The notes below the pieces were generated by a model. It was not told where the DNA came from. It did no database searches and saw nothing but the letters and a program-made list of their open reading frames with translations. From contig NZ_DLHM01000001.1 in the NCBI RefSeq assembly GCF_002483205.1, positions 124,001 to 188,000 on the forward strand: a stretch of DNA of 64,000 nucleotides, in the 5' to 3' direction. The stretch comes from Flavihumibacter sp. UBA7668 (GTDB taxonomy: Bacteria; Bacteroidota; Bacteroidia; Chitinophagales; Chitinophagaceae). Both the position numbers and the translations under genes were made by a program. Shown piece after piece: positions 18,886 through 27,230 of the stretch; position 1 is the first letter of the stretch, and every line of letters begins with the position of its first letter.

Positions 18886-20136
18886 TCAATTATTTTCCCG
18901 AATCACCAATGCATTGGCGATCCACTGGTAGGCAAATAATCCAATTAAATAGGCCGTGCTATAGCCATTAAACAATTCTTCGGTACGAAAGGTTTCCATA
19001 ACGGCAAGGGCACCAACAATTGCCATGCCTGCGGGATACCATAAAAGCACCTGCTTGTTTTTGGAACTGGCATACATGGTACCCAATGGAACCGTTAAGG
19101 TGAACCCTAAAAATCCGAGTACCAGCCAGCCTGCGCTGCCTGCTATCAGATAGGTAATAAAACCAATTGCACTTACAGCCAGACTTAATCCGACCAGGTT
19201 GGCTGATTTAATTTCCTGTTTATCCAGCATGTATTTACCATAGGGATGCAGACGAAAGAGAAGGTTGCTCACGGGTGTTATAATCCAGGTAGAAAATGCT
19301 ACGATGGTAAGTAAAATAATCAGCGGAATCAGAAAAGGCCGGAGGGCTTCATTGCTTTCTGCGAGTCCGCGTAAGAGGCGTACCCCCACATAAAAGCCAA
19401 TGATCACCCCCCATTGGTAACGACCCGTCAGGTTGGTCATGAAAAAACTGTATTTCAAAAAGATCCGGTAGAGGGGATTGCCGGCTTTGATAGCCTGCAC
19501 CATTCCCTGTTGTGCATATTCATTATTCGGATCGTTCTGCAAGGCGAGTTTAAAATGTTCCTGAGCTTTTTTGTGGTCACCTGCTTCCAATAGATTCCAT
19601 CCATAATTCGAATGTGTGTAGGAGTTATTGGGATCTTCTTTTAAAGCGCCTTCGATGGTAAGAAATGCATCTTCTTTTCGATCGAGCTTTTGTAAGGCAG
19701 TGGTACGCATATTCAGTGCCAGCAGATTTTCCGCATCCAGATCCAATGCTTCGTCGGCTGCATCCAATGCTGCCTGAAAGTTTTTTTGCTGCAACAGAAT
19801 AGCGGCTTTCATCGCATAAAAATCAGCGTCTTCCGGATCCAGTTGAATGGCTTCATCAATATAGGTGATGGCTTCTTTCAATTTATGTTCCTGATAATTC
19901 ACTCTTGCTTTCAGGTAATGCAAGCGGGGATTATTGGGTTCAATTCCCATACTCTGATCAGCATAATGATGAGCAGCGGCATAATCGCCGGATTGCAATT
20001 TCACTTCACCTAAAAGCGAAAGTACCAGGGCATCTGTAGGGTCATTTCTAAACAGTCCCTGCAGAATTTCTTCTGCCTCTGCATATCGTTCCTGTTGTAA
20101 TAAAACTTCCACGCGCTGAAGGGATATATCCAACAT
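18886..20136 (-). CDS. TPR-repeat protein with C-terminal membrane segments
   Basis: 416 residues. The N-terminal half is a run of tetratricopeptide repeats (EILQGLFRNDPTDALVLSLLGEV, YADQSMGIEPNNPRLHYLKA, DEAIQLDPEDADFYAMKAAI and more), about six units. From about residue 235 there are four to five hydrophobic segments (GVIIGFYVGVRLL, FLIPLIILLTIVAFSTWII, LVGLSLAVSAIGFITYLIAG). It begins one base after the stop of the TPR-AAA+ gene, so the two form an operon and probably work together at the membrane. The biochemical role is unknown. Confidence 0.8.
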   Translation of the reverse strand: MLDISLQRVEVLLQQERYAEAEEILQGLFRNDPTDALVLSLLGEVKLQSGDYAAAHHYADQSMGIEPNNPRLHYLKARVNYQEHKLKEAITYIDEAIQLDPEDADFYAMKAAILLQQKNFQAALDAADEALDLDAENLLALNMRTTALQKLDRKEDAFLTIEGALKEDPNNSYTHSNYGWNLLEAGDHKKAQEHFKLALQNDPNNEYAQQGMVQAIKAGNPLYRIFLKYSFFMTNLTGRYQWGVIIGFYVGVRLLRGLAESNEALRPFLIPLIILLTIVAFSTWIITPVSNLLFRLHPYGKYMLDKQEIKSANLVGLSLAVSAIGFITYLIAGSAGWLVLGFLGFTLTVPLGTMYASSKNKQVLLWYPAGMAIVGALAVMETFRTEELFNGYSTAYLIGLFAYQWIANALVIRENN

Positions 20137-20137
20137 A

Positions 20138-21439
20138 TTATTTTTTGATTTTCATGTAAGAAAGGATATCATCATAGAGTCCGCCTTCATTGGCGAATAA
20201 GGCAAAATTTTTGGCTTTGGAAAACCATTCCTGTGTGCTTGCCTTGTGTTTTTTGGCAGCCTGAAGTAAATCTTTTGTGCTAAGGGGCTCCGGAATTCCG
20301 CTGGTAAAGGCGGCATCCAGTTTTTCTTCAATGGCCAGATCAATCACTGCTTCAATATCGGCTCCGGAATAATGTTCCAGTTTCTTAGCGATGGCTTCAT
20401 AATCGATGGAAGCCACCGGCTTATTGGCGAGCTTTAAACGAAGGATGGAAGCGCGGGCGGATTCATCAGGAGGCGGAATAAAGATGATCCGATCAAAGCG
20501 GCCCGGGCGACGAAAAGCCGTATCCAGGTGCCAGGGTGTATTGGTTGCTCCGATTATCAGAATGCCTTCATTGTTGTAATCCACTCCATCCAGTTCCAGT
20601 AAAAACTGGTTGATGAGGTGACGGCCGGCGGATTGTTTCATATCAGAGCGACTGGCACCCAGGGCATCTATCTCATCAATGAACAAGACACAGGGCGTAT
20701 TCTGTCGGGCAATTTCAAAAATCTGGTGCAGATTTTTTTCACTGTTCCCGATCCACATATCGAGGATATCATTTAGCCCCACACTGATAAACTGGGCATT
20801 TACCTGTCCGGCTGTTGCCCGGGCAATAAAGGTTTTACCACAGCCAGGCGGACCGTATAACAAAATCCCCCCTCCTATTTTTTTGCCGTATGCTTTATAG
20901 AGATCCGGATGCAGGAGAGGTTTGATAATTTTCAGTTCGATTTCTTTTTTTACGGCATCCATTCCGCCTACATCCTGGAAGGTAACCAGGGGACGCTGAA
21001 TGGAATGTCCGGCAAAATCGGCCTCGTCATCCGCAAGTATAGTTCCCGCCACCCGCAGGGCTTTATCCAGTTCCTCATCCTGAAAATGGGGCTGGATTTC
21101 CAACACCTGTTCATACACTTCAATGGCATCGGCAATTCTTTTCTCTCTTAGCAGGGCCCTGCTGTGCAGCAGTAAAAGATCGAGGTCGCTGGAATTATCC
21201 AGCAATTGTTCGAGAATAACATTACACTTGGAATAAGCGCCCTGTGCAAAAAACACCCGGGCCAGTCCAATTTTGGGTTTATCGTCGTTGGTAAGCCGCA
21301 ATAATTCGGTGTATTCCTTTTCTGCTTCTTCGAGCCGGTTAGCCTGGTGTAAAACCTGGGCCAGGTGCAGTTTAAGGGGCACATTATCGGGCGAAATTTC
21401 CAAAGCCTGACGCAGGCTTGTTATCATTTGATCATCCAT
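20138..21439 (-). CDS. TPR-AAA+ ATPase
   Basis: 433 residues. Residues 1 to about 130 are TPR-like helices (AQVLHQANRLEEAEKEYTEL). The rest is a classical AAA+ module of the FtsH/Cdc48/katanin type, with Walker A GPPGCGKT, Walker B CVLFIDEIDALG and the second region of homology ATNTPWHLDTAFRRPGRFDR with both arginines. The C-terminal helical lid follows (IAKKLEHYSGADIEAVIDLA). Such enzymes remodel or unfold protein complexes in the cytosol. No protease or other effector domain is attached. The partner is likely the membrane TPR protein encoded immediately downstream. Confidence 0.9.
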   Translation of the reverse strand: MDDQMITSLRQALEISPDNVPLKLHLAQVLHQANRLEEAEKEYTELLRLTNDDKPKIGLARVFFAQGAYSKCNVILEQLLDNSSDLDLLLLHSRALLREKRIADAIEVYEQVLEIQPHFQDEELDKALRVAGTILADDEADFAGHSIQRPLVTFQDVGGMDAVKKEIELKIIKPLLHPDLYKAYGKKIGGGILLYGPPGCGKTFIARATAGQVNAQFISVGLNDILDMWIGNSEKNLHQIFEIARQNTPCVLFIDEIDALGASRSDMKQSAGRHLINQFLLELDGVDYNNEGILIIGATNTPWHLDTAFRRPGRFDRIIFIPPPDESARASILRLKLANKPVASIDYEAIAKKLEHYSGADIEAVIDLAIEEKLDAAFTSGIPEPLSTKDLLQAAKKHKASTQEWFSKAKNFALFANEGGLYDDILSYMKIKK

Positions 21440-21490
21440 ACGGGTTCGTATTCAACGCACCAAGATAAGTCCGAAACCCGAGAATCACAA

Positions 21491-22942
21491 TCAACCCGCA
21501 TTTTTGATTTTGAGTACGATATGTTTGGCAGGCAGTTGATCGGGGCGGAATTTGCTCAGATCAAATACGATGTTTTTGCCGGATTTTTTCATGGGTACCG
21601 CGCTGCCGTTGGCAACACAGCTGGCGCTGGCGCCGGAGGCAATGGTTTTATCGCGAAGGGTGAATTGTTTCACATAGGCGGGCAGGATGATATAGAGATC
21701 CTTTCCTTTTTGGGTGAAGAAGGCTTCCACATAGGCCTGGTCTTTTCTGGGTTCCGTCATTTTGGCGATGCTGTAACCGGCCATATAGGAGGCTCCTTTT
21801 TTCTCGGGCATTTTTCCCTGGGTCCATTGGTAGGGCGATTTCAGTGCCGTGGTACCGTAGATGGCTTCACCGTTTTGTTTTAACCAGGCCCCCATATCGA
21901 GCAATCGTTGTTGTTGGATTACGGGGATTCTTCCATCCGCTGTTGGACCCACGTTCAGCAGTAGGTTCCCTCCTCTTGAAACGATATCGATCAGCATGAG
22001 GATCAGTTCATCGCTGGATTTATAATCGTTCAGGTTTTCGTTGCGATTGTATCCATAGGAATGTCCGATGCCCTGGTTTTCTTCCCAAACCACGCTGGCA
22101 TCCATGCCACTGCCGTATTCGGACGTGGTATAGGTGGCGCCGGTATTTTTTTCGCGGTTGTGCTTACCCCAGCGATCGTTGATAACGACCTCTTTGGCAA
22201 CGGGCGATTCATTGAATAACCAGGCCATTAATTCCGGGCTTTTCCAGGCGGTGTCGGTGATATCCCATTCGCCGTCAGAAAAGATTACCGAGGGCTTGTA
22301 TTTGGTAACCAGGTCTTTGAATTGGGGGAACATATGTTCGTCTACGTATTTCTTTTTGTCGTGCAGCCAGATGGGGTTGTACCATTCGTAGAGGGAATAA
22401 TAGTAGCCCATTTTGAGGCCTTTATTTCGAACGGCGTTGGTAAGATCACCGAGCAGATCACGTTGGGGGGTACCCGAAACGGCGTTCCAGGGGCGGCCCC
22501 AGGCTTTATCGGCTTCTGCGCTTGGCCAGAGGGTATAACCTTCGTGGTGTTTGGAGGTGAGGACAACATAGCGGGCGCCGGCATTTTTGAAGAGATCGGC
22601 CCATTGATCGGGGTTGAACATTTCTGCTTTAAACAGGGGTTCAAACTGCTGGTAGGCGAAGGAGGAGCCAAAATTCTTTACATGAAAATCGTAGAAATTG
22701 GGTTGTTTGTTATGGATGCGATACCAGTACCACTCTGCGTAGCTGTCGCCGCTGTTAGGAACGATTGGAGCGTAGGCCGGCACGGCGAAAACGCCCCAGT
22801 GGATGAAGATGCCAAATTTTTCCTGGTTGAACCAGGCGGGGATACCGCGTTTGTTGAGGGATTCCCAATTGGCTTCATATTGTTGTGCCTGGGAGCAAAG
22901 GGAGCAAAGCAGGGCGAAGGCAAAAAGCAGGAGACGGGGCAT
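21491..22942 (-). CDS. GH29 family alpha-L-fucosidase
   Basis: The ATG at 22942 gives 483 residues starting directly with a signal peptide (MPRLLLFAFALLCSLCSQAQ); an ATG nine codons upstream is an alternative. GH29 signatures are present: KFGIFIHWGVFAVPAY, VVLTSKHHEGYTLWPS, and the nucleophile region PSVIFSDGEWD (Asp). RGGNLLLNVGPTADGRIP follows, and a C-terminal beta domain closes the protein. It releases terminal alpha-L-fucose from glycans in the periplasm and complements the GH95 enzyme encoded in the same window. It is transcribed alone. Confidence 0.95.
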   Translation of the reverse strand: MPRLLLFAFALLCSLCSQAQQYEANWESLNKRGIPAWFNQEKFGIFIHWGVFAVPAYAPIVPNSGDSYAEWYWYRIHNKQPNFYDFHVKNFGSSFAYQQFEPLFKAEMFNPDQWADLFKNAGARYVVLTSKHHEGYTLWPSAEADKAWGRPWNAVSGTPQRDLLGDLTNAVRNKGLKMGYYYSLYEWYNPIWLHDKKKYVDEHMFPQFKDLVTKYKPSVIFSDGEWDITDTAWKSPELMAWLFNESPVAKEVVINDRWGKHNREKNTGATYTTSEYGSGMDASVVWEENQGIGHSYGYNRNENLNDYKSSDELILMLIDIVSRGGNLLLNVGPTADGRIPVIQQQRLLDMGAWLKQNGEAIYGTTALKSPYQWTQGKMPEKKGASYMAGYSIAKMTEPRKDQAYVEAFFTQKGKDLYIILPAYVKQFTLRDKTIASGASASCVANGSAVPMKKSGKNIVFDLSKFRPDQLPAKHIVLKIKNAG

Positions 22943-23045
22943 GTTGAATCGTTTGGTTGAAACTAACACAAAAGGGTGGAAAGCAGGTAATGGAAAAAGG
23001 AGAAAACTGGTAAATAATTAACCAGGGGGCGGCAGATGCTGTTTT

Positions 23046-23250
23046 GTTTCTATACTGTTTATTAAGTGTTTGTTCGCTGTTTGTTCGCTGTTTGTTCGTA
23101 TTTTCTTAAGTGTTTCTTCGCTCTTGGTTCGCTCAGTGTTCGCTCTGGCTTCGCTCTGACTATTCGGTCGACTAAGTGCTTTTGTGTGCTGATGGCGTAC
23201 TCATGGCGGCCTCTTGGCGGCCTTATGGTGTACTCATGGTGGCAATTCAA
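23046..23250. repeat. Degenerate GTTTGTTCGCT-type tandem repeats
   Basis: Three consecutive 11-base units of GTTTGTTCGCT type lie at 23068-23100. They are followed by ever more diverged copies (TGTTTCTTCGCT, TTGGTTCGCTC, GTGTTCGCTC, GGCTTCGCTC) to about 23160. A second motif, GTACTCATGGYGGC, occurs at 23197-23210 and 23230-23243 with GCGGCCT words between. The short open frames here are by-products of the repeats. Confidence 0.75.
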
Positions 23251-23619
23251 CTTATCATGACTTGAAGGGGTTGATTCTCAACAATTAATGCCGATTCCCA
23301 ACAATGGAGGGTATTTTTCCCGTATTTGTCAATAAATACGGTTTCCCGTTCTTGCAAATTTTTCAAAATAGTTATATTGTTAATCCTAAACCCTTGAGCC
23401 AAATTGGATGGGACTCAAGGGGCGAAGCAATGGGGGCAGGTGAGGGGAAATTATTCATGCTTGTTGTAGCAATTCGATCAAACGCAACATCAAATTGCCT
23501 GATCATTTAAACCTGGAAAAACAGATTGGCGCAACTACAATATGACGCAACGCTAAGAATTCAATCTAAAAGAGGGTAAACAATTTATTAACGATACTAG
23601 CTAATTGCGTACAGAAAAG
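23251..23619. other. Non-coding stretch at the left edge of the AT-rich cassette region
   Basis: No convincing gene. Two small stem-loops are visible: CCGTATTT (23320-23327) with AAATACGG (23334-23341), and CCCTTGAG (23391-23398) with CTCAAGGG (23414-23421). Composition shifts from the GC-richer flank to AT-rich over this stretch. It ends at the half-site CGTTGGCTGCAA (23620-23631) immediately before the next start codon. Confidence 0.5.
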
Positions 23620-23633
23620 CGTTGGCTGCAATT

Positions 23634-24176
23634 ATGAAACCCGAACAAGAAATATTCTCGCCCGAGTATTGGCAACAAAATGCCGAGAGGTTATTATATA
23701 GCGCATCCGCACTAATTGAAAAGCTTAGAATTATACAAGATGATAAAGAGCTCGAGGCTGATTTATTTAAATGGAGCAGTAATATTCGATCCTTGCTTGA
23801 AACTAATTATATGTTATTAGGCTATGCTACTGAAAATTCAATAAAGGGATATTCTATTTTCAAATACGCTCTTTCTAATGAATTGTCAGAGCGAGGTGAT
23901 TTTAAATACTTATTGAATTGTGTCTGGAGAGTCAAAAATGGACATGATACTATTGGAATTGCAGGAAATGCTGGACTAGCACTAACCGAAAAAGAAAAGG
24001 AATTACTTGTAAAGCTTCAAGAGCATAGTCTTTGGAAAGGGAGGTATCATATTCCAAATAGTCACCAAGACATTTTGGACACAATCAAACCTGGCGAGAA
24101 AGATAGTTATAAAGTGGAAGAGCGATTAATGGTTTCAGAATTGGTAGGCCGGATAGGACTAAAAATAAGAAAGTAA
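23634..24176 (+). CDS. Unknown helical protein, first cassette gene
   Basis: 180 residues from the ATG at 23634; a TTG four codons upstream lies inside the repeated motif CGTTGGCTGCAA and is unlikely. The protein is almost entirely amphipathic helix (SASALIEKLRIIQDDKELEADLF, ENSIKGYSIFKYALSNEL, EKEKELLVKLQEHSLW), has no signal peptide or membrane segment, and ends in a basic tail. The general look (all-helical, NSIKGY) recalls HEPN-like proteins, but the RxxxxH motif is not evident. It is followed two bases after its stop by a palindromic spacer. Function not recognised. Confidence 0.7.
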   Translation: MKPEQEIFSPEYWQQNAERLLYSASALIEKLRIIQDDKELEADLFKWSSNIRSLLETNYMLLGYATENSIKGYSIFKYALSNELSERGDFKYLLNCVWRVKNGHDTIGIAGNAGLALTEKEKELLVKLQEHSLWKGRYHIPNSHQDILDTIKPGEKDSYKVEERLMVSELVGRIGLKIRK

Positions 24177-24177
24177 A

Positions 24178-24375
24178 CTGCAGCCATAGATTCTTGACGC
24201 TAGTGGGGCGGACGAATAAACAATCAGCGGTATGATATAACCAAGCATCAGCTTAAGCGGATGAATAAAATGCAACTTTGGTAATTTAATTTCAACAGAA
24301 TAACAATAAGCAGCGGTAGTAATTGGCGGGCGGATTAATACCCCAACATCGCCAAGCTGCCGCCGTTAGCTGCAA
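24178..24375. repeat. Palindromic cassette spacer A (attC-like)
   Basis: It begins two bases after the preceding stop with CTGCAGCC and ends GTTAGCTGCAA (24365-24375), 21 bases before the next gene. Imperfect arms CTTGACGCTAGTGGGG (24193-24208) and CCCCAACATCGCCAAG (24341-24356) pair at about 12 of 16 positions. Its left half (24202-24228, AGTGGGGCGGACGAAT to CAGC) is homologous to the same part of spacer D. Confidence 0.65.
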
Positions 24376-24396
24376 AAATATCATGACAATCAAAAA

Positions 24397-25560
24397 ATGA
24401 AAATAAACAAACTTAAAATAGAGGGTGTTGGCGGAATAAAGTTCCTTGATCTGTCGTTCAATGAAAGGATGAACCTCCTCTGTGGACCAAATGGAATTGG
24501 GAAAACGACAATTTTAGAATCAATTGCACATATTTTTTCCAACGGAAATACTAATATTCTTAAAAGAAATGTCGCTTCAGAAATAAGCAGCATCTCCGCC
24601 GAAATTGACATAAATGGAGCTATCGAAAACAAACAAATTCAATTTGACACATTTATTCCTGAATCTACAACCAGAGTTACAGGTTTCCATTTACGTGCAA
24701 GTGGGCTAATCTCGTTAAAAACTACCCGTACATTTCAATATCAATCATTGCAAGCCGTTTCAAAAGATAGCAATAAAGAAAACCATATTCTTTGGAACGA
24801 TGCAATAAATGGTATTAACCTCACAGACATAAAAAATTGGTTCGTAAATCGGTATTTATATTCACCGCATTCTGGGGCATTGACAGCTGAACAACTTAAG
24901 AACTTTGAACTTGCTAAAAAATGCTTTTCATTGCTTAATGAAGCTTTTGCGTTTAGCAAAGTAAATGCCTCATCTAATGAGATAATGATTAATACACCAA
25001 GTGGTGAAATTTATTATGAATATTTATCGTCAGGATTCAAGTCCATTATTTCCATTTTATTTGGGATTATCAAGGAAATAGAATTTCGATTTAAAGACCC
25101 CAAAATAAACGCAGAAGATTTCCAAGGGATTATTTTAATTGACGAAATAGAGCTTCACCTTCATCCTGAATGGCAGGAAAAAATTGTCGATATTCTATTA
25201 GAGGTTTTCCCTAAGGCACAGTTCTTTGCATCCACACATAGCCCACATGTAATTCAGACGGCGAAGCCAAAACAGATTATTGCATTAGGATTTGATAACA
25301 ACAATGTTATTCAAAGAGAATTACCTAGTACAGAATTTGGATTTCAGGGTTGGACTATCGAAGAAGTATTAATAGATGTTATGGGGATGAAAAATTTACG
25401 AACAGAGATTTTTGAAAAATTAATATCTCAATTCGATAAAGCTATCGAAGAAGAAAACATAGGGACAGCAGAAGAAATATACAGCCAATTAGATAAGTTA
25501 CTTCACTCTGAAAACACTTTAAGGAAACTTTTAAAATTTCAATTAGCTGGATTAAGATAG
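24397..25560 (+). CDS. ptuA: SMC/ABC-like ATPase of a Septu-type defence pair (PtuA-like)
   Basis: 387 residues. N-terminal MKINKLKIEGVGGIKFLDL is typical of OLD/RecF-like ATPases. Walker A is GPNGIGKTT at residues 30-38. The signature-like segment YLSSGFKSI, Walker B ILIDEIELHLHPEW (near residue 250) and the switch His of ASTHSPHVI follow. Septu anti-phage systems pair such an ATPase with an HNH nuclease. Here the next gene, starting on the very next base after the stop codon, encodes an HNH protein. In Septu the ATPase and nuclease form a complex that degrades nucleic acid on infection. The assignment rests on architecture and pairing; the symbol marks similarity, not proven orthology. Confidence 0.8.
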   Translation: MKINKLKIEGVGGIKFLDLSFNERMNLLCGPNGIGKTTILESIAHIFSNGNTNILKRNVASEISSISAEIDINGAIENKQIQFDTFIPESTTRVTGFHLRASGLISLKTTRTFQYQSLQAVSKDSNKENHILWNDAINGINLTDIKNWFVNRYLYSPHSGALTAEQLKNFELAKKCFSLLNEAFAFSKVNASSNEIMINTPSGEIYYEYLSSGFKSIISILFGIIKEIEFRFKDPKINAEDFQGIILIDEIELHLHPEWQEKIVDILLEVFPKAQFFASTHSPHVIQTAKPKQIIALGFDNNNVIQRELPSTEFGFQGWTIEEVLIDVMGMKNLRTEIFEKLISQFDKAIEEENIGTAEEIYSQLDKLLHSENTLRKLLKFQLAGLR

Positions 25561-26295
25561 ATGATAAAAATTGAACGAAATACAACCCCGATTAAACTCA
25601 CTCCTGTATTTGTTGCTGCTCAGACCGCAGAATTTATTACAAATGGAACAAATGTTTGGAATATCGATTGGTTGAAAGATAGCTTACTTGATTTAAGCAA
25701 TGGAAAATGTGCATATTGTGAGTGTGATTTGAAAGAAGAATCAAAATACATGGAGGTCGAACATTTTGAAGATAAAGCGAATAATCCCAATAAGGTTATG
25801 GAATGGGACAACTTGTTACCTTCTTGTAAAAGGTGTAATGGCTCTAAGAGTACGCATAATGTAATAACTGAACCGATTATAAATCCCTTTGCTGATACAC
25901 CATCTACACATCTAACTCTTAGATTGTTCAGATTTAAGCACAAAGACCTAAAAGGTAAAACAACTATTGATGTAGTAGACCTGAATAATACAGAAAGAGC
26001 AGTAAAGAAACGGTTTGAAGTTGGCGAACAACTTGAAAAAACTATCGAAAAAGCACAAGAAAGACTTGAGCTATTTGAAGAAAATAAAACAATACAGAGG
26101 AAGAATAAATTGATAAATATTATGGAAGACATTTTGCTTGAATGTCAAAAGAAAAGTATTTATTCCGCGACTTGCTCCACTATTCTTCATTCAAGTGACA
26201 CTTATCTAGAAATTAAAAGGAGAATGATAGTTCATGGGATTTGGAACAGTGATCTTGATGAACTTCATTATAATTCAGGCTTATTGATTTTATAA
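25561..26295 (+). CDS. ptuB: HNH endonuclease of a Septu-type defence pair (PtuB-like)
   Basis: 244 residues. An HNH module with zinc ligands C50-x2-C53 and C89-x2-C92 surrounds the catalytic-type EVEHF (His68), with N84 and a later His completing the HNH pattern (PSCKRCNGSKSTHN). The N-terminus MIKIERNTTP resembles the family of HNH proteins found beside AAA ATPases in Septu and Ec78 retron systems. The C-terminal half is helical and charged, likely for ATPase contact. It abuts the ATPase gene without a gap, so the two are translationally coupled. The pair sits alone between two palindromic spacers. Confidence 0.82.
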   Translation: MIKIERNTTPIKLTPVFVAAQTAEFITNGTNVWNIDWLKDSLLDLSNGKCAYCECDLKEESKYMEVEHFEDKANNPNKVMEWDNLLPSCKRCNGSKSTHNVITEPIINPFADTPSTHLTLRLFRFKHKDLKGKTTIDVVDLNNTERAVKKRFEVGEQLEKTIEKAQERLELFEENKTIQRKNKLINIMEDILLECQKKSIYSATCSTILHSSDTYLEIKRRMIVHGIWNSDLDELHYNSGLLIL

Positions 26296-26307
26296 TTTGC
26301 CAAATTA

Positions 26308-26513
26308 CTGCAGCTAACATAAATATTGGCTAAAGCAGGGTGGGACGAGGGAACTTCATCGGTGGATCAATGATGATCATCAGCTCAAACTTGCCACGTT
26401 TTCAATTGCACATTTGAATATAATCATGAACTTTTTAATTAAATATATCGACCGAGCCGGGCTGGTCGTTAGTAATGCCCCTGCCTTAGCCAATACTTGA
26501 ACGTTGGCGGTAA
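26308..26513. repeat. Palindromic cassette spacer B (attC-like)
   Basis: It starts CTGCAGCTAACA (26308-26319) just after the HNH gene and ends GTTGGCGGTAA (26503-26513), 20 bases before the next ATG. The arms TATTGGCTAAAGCAGGG (26324-26340) and CCCTGCCTTAGCCAATA (26479-26495) are complementary at 16 of 17 positions. Its left end is the reverse complement of spacer A's right end (GTTAGCTGCAA), as expected if both belong to one class of recombination-type site. Confidence 0.7.
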
Positions 26514-26532
26514 TTTATTACAACACTCAACT

Positions 26533-27192
26533 ATGGACAATCCAGAATTAAAACCAACCACTAAAGACTACGTAATCAAATTGACAAAGGGAGCTTTAGG
26601 TGCAGTACCTTTTGTGGGGGGACTTTTAGGTGAACTACTTGACATTGCAGTAGTACCTCAACAGCAAAAAAAGCTCAATGAGTGGTTTGACTATGTTGAG
26701 AAAACTCTAAATGAACTCGTTGAAATAGGTGGAAAGACGAAAGAAGAGATATTTAATGATGAACAGTTTCTATCAATTTTTCAAAAAACATCAAGAATTT
26801 ATTCTAGCAATGTTGAAGAACATAAGAAACCGATTCTGAAAGCTTACTTAAAAGCTTCAGCGACCAAGCAGATTCCTTTGGATAAGAAATATATTTTCTT
26901 AAACATAATAGACCAGTTAACAGAGACACAGCTCTTAATTCTAAGAGACGTTTATGATAATGAAAAGTCAGCGGACTATTTATATAAAAATCAACTTGAA
27001 CAAATACTTGTTGGCAAATATGCTAATGGAGACAAACAATATTTAGATTTATTAATAAAAGGTTTGCAGGATTTTCACCTTTTAGGGTATGGAAGTGCAG
27101 ATGTTGTAATTGATGGAGTTAATCAATGGCATATGCAATCTAGTAAAATTGCCAAAGATTTGTTATCATACTTACTGGATGATGAAAACTGA
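26533..27192 (+). CDS. Unknown protein with an N-terminal Gly-rich hydrophobic segment
   Basis: 219 residues from the ATG at 26533; a TTG 12 codons upstream lies inside the spacer. After a short polar N-terminus comes a Gly-rich hydrophobic stretch at about residues 20-41 (GALGAVPFVGGLLGELLDIA), then charged helices (KLNEWFDYVEKTLNELVEIG). A more compact C-terminal domain follows (LTETQLLILRDVY, YLDLLIKGLQDFHLLGYGS) that could be a winged helix. The hydrophobic segment may insert in a membrane. It is followed 38 bases later by a HEPN gene inside the same cassette. Possibly one component of a defence or toxin system; no known family recognised. Confidence 0.7.
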   Translation: MDNPELKPTTKDYVIKLTKGALGAVPFVGGLLGELLDIAVVPQQQKKLNEWFDYVEKTLNELVEIGGKTKEEIFNDEQFLSIFQKTSRIYSSNVEEHKKPILKAYLKASATKQIPLDKKYIFLNIIDQLTETQLLILRDVYDNEKSADYLYKNQLEQILVGKYANGDKQYLDLLIKGLQDFHLLGYGSADVVIDGVNQWHMQSSKIAKDLLSYLLDDEN

Positions 27193-27230
27193 CCATCTCA
27201 AAATCTCAGGTAATTTTTAACTGATATCGA

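Noticed and set aside
22322..22960. 212-residue open frame on the plus strand
   Set aside because: It lies wholly inside the GH29 gene on the other strand, which has full family motifs; composition is that of a shadow frame.
23046..23250. CRISPR array or coding gene of 60-90 residues
   Set aside because: Units are contiguous and degenerate with no spacers; the open frames on both strands only reflect the repeat period.
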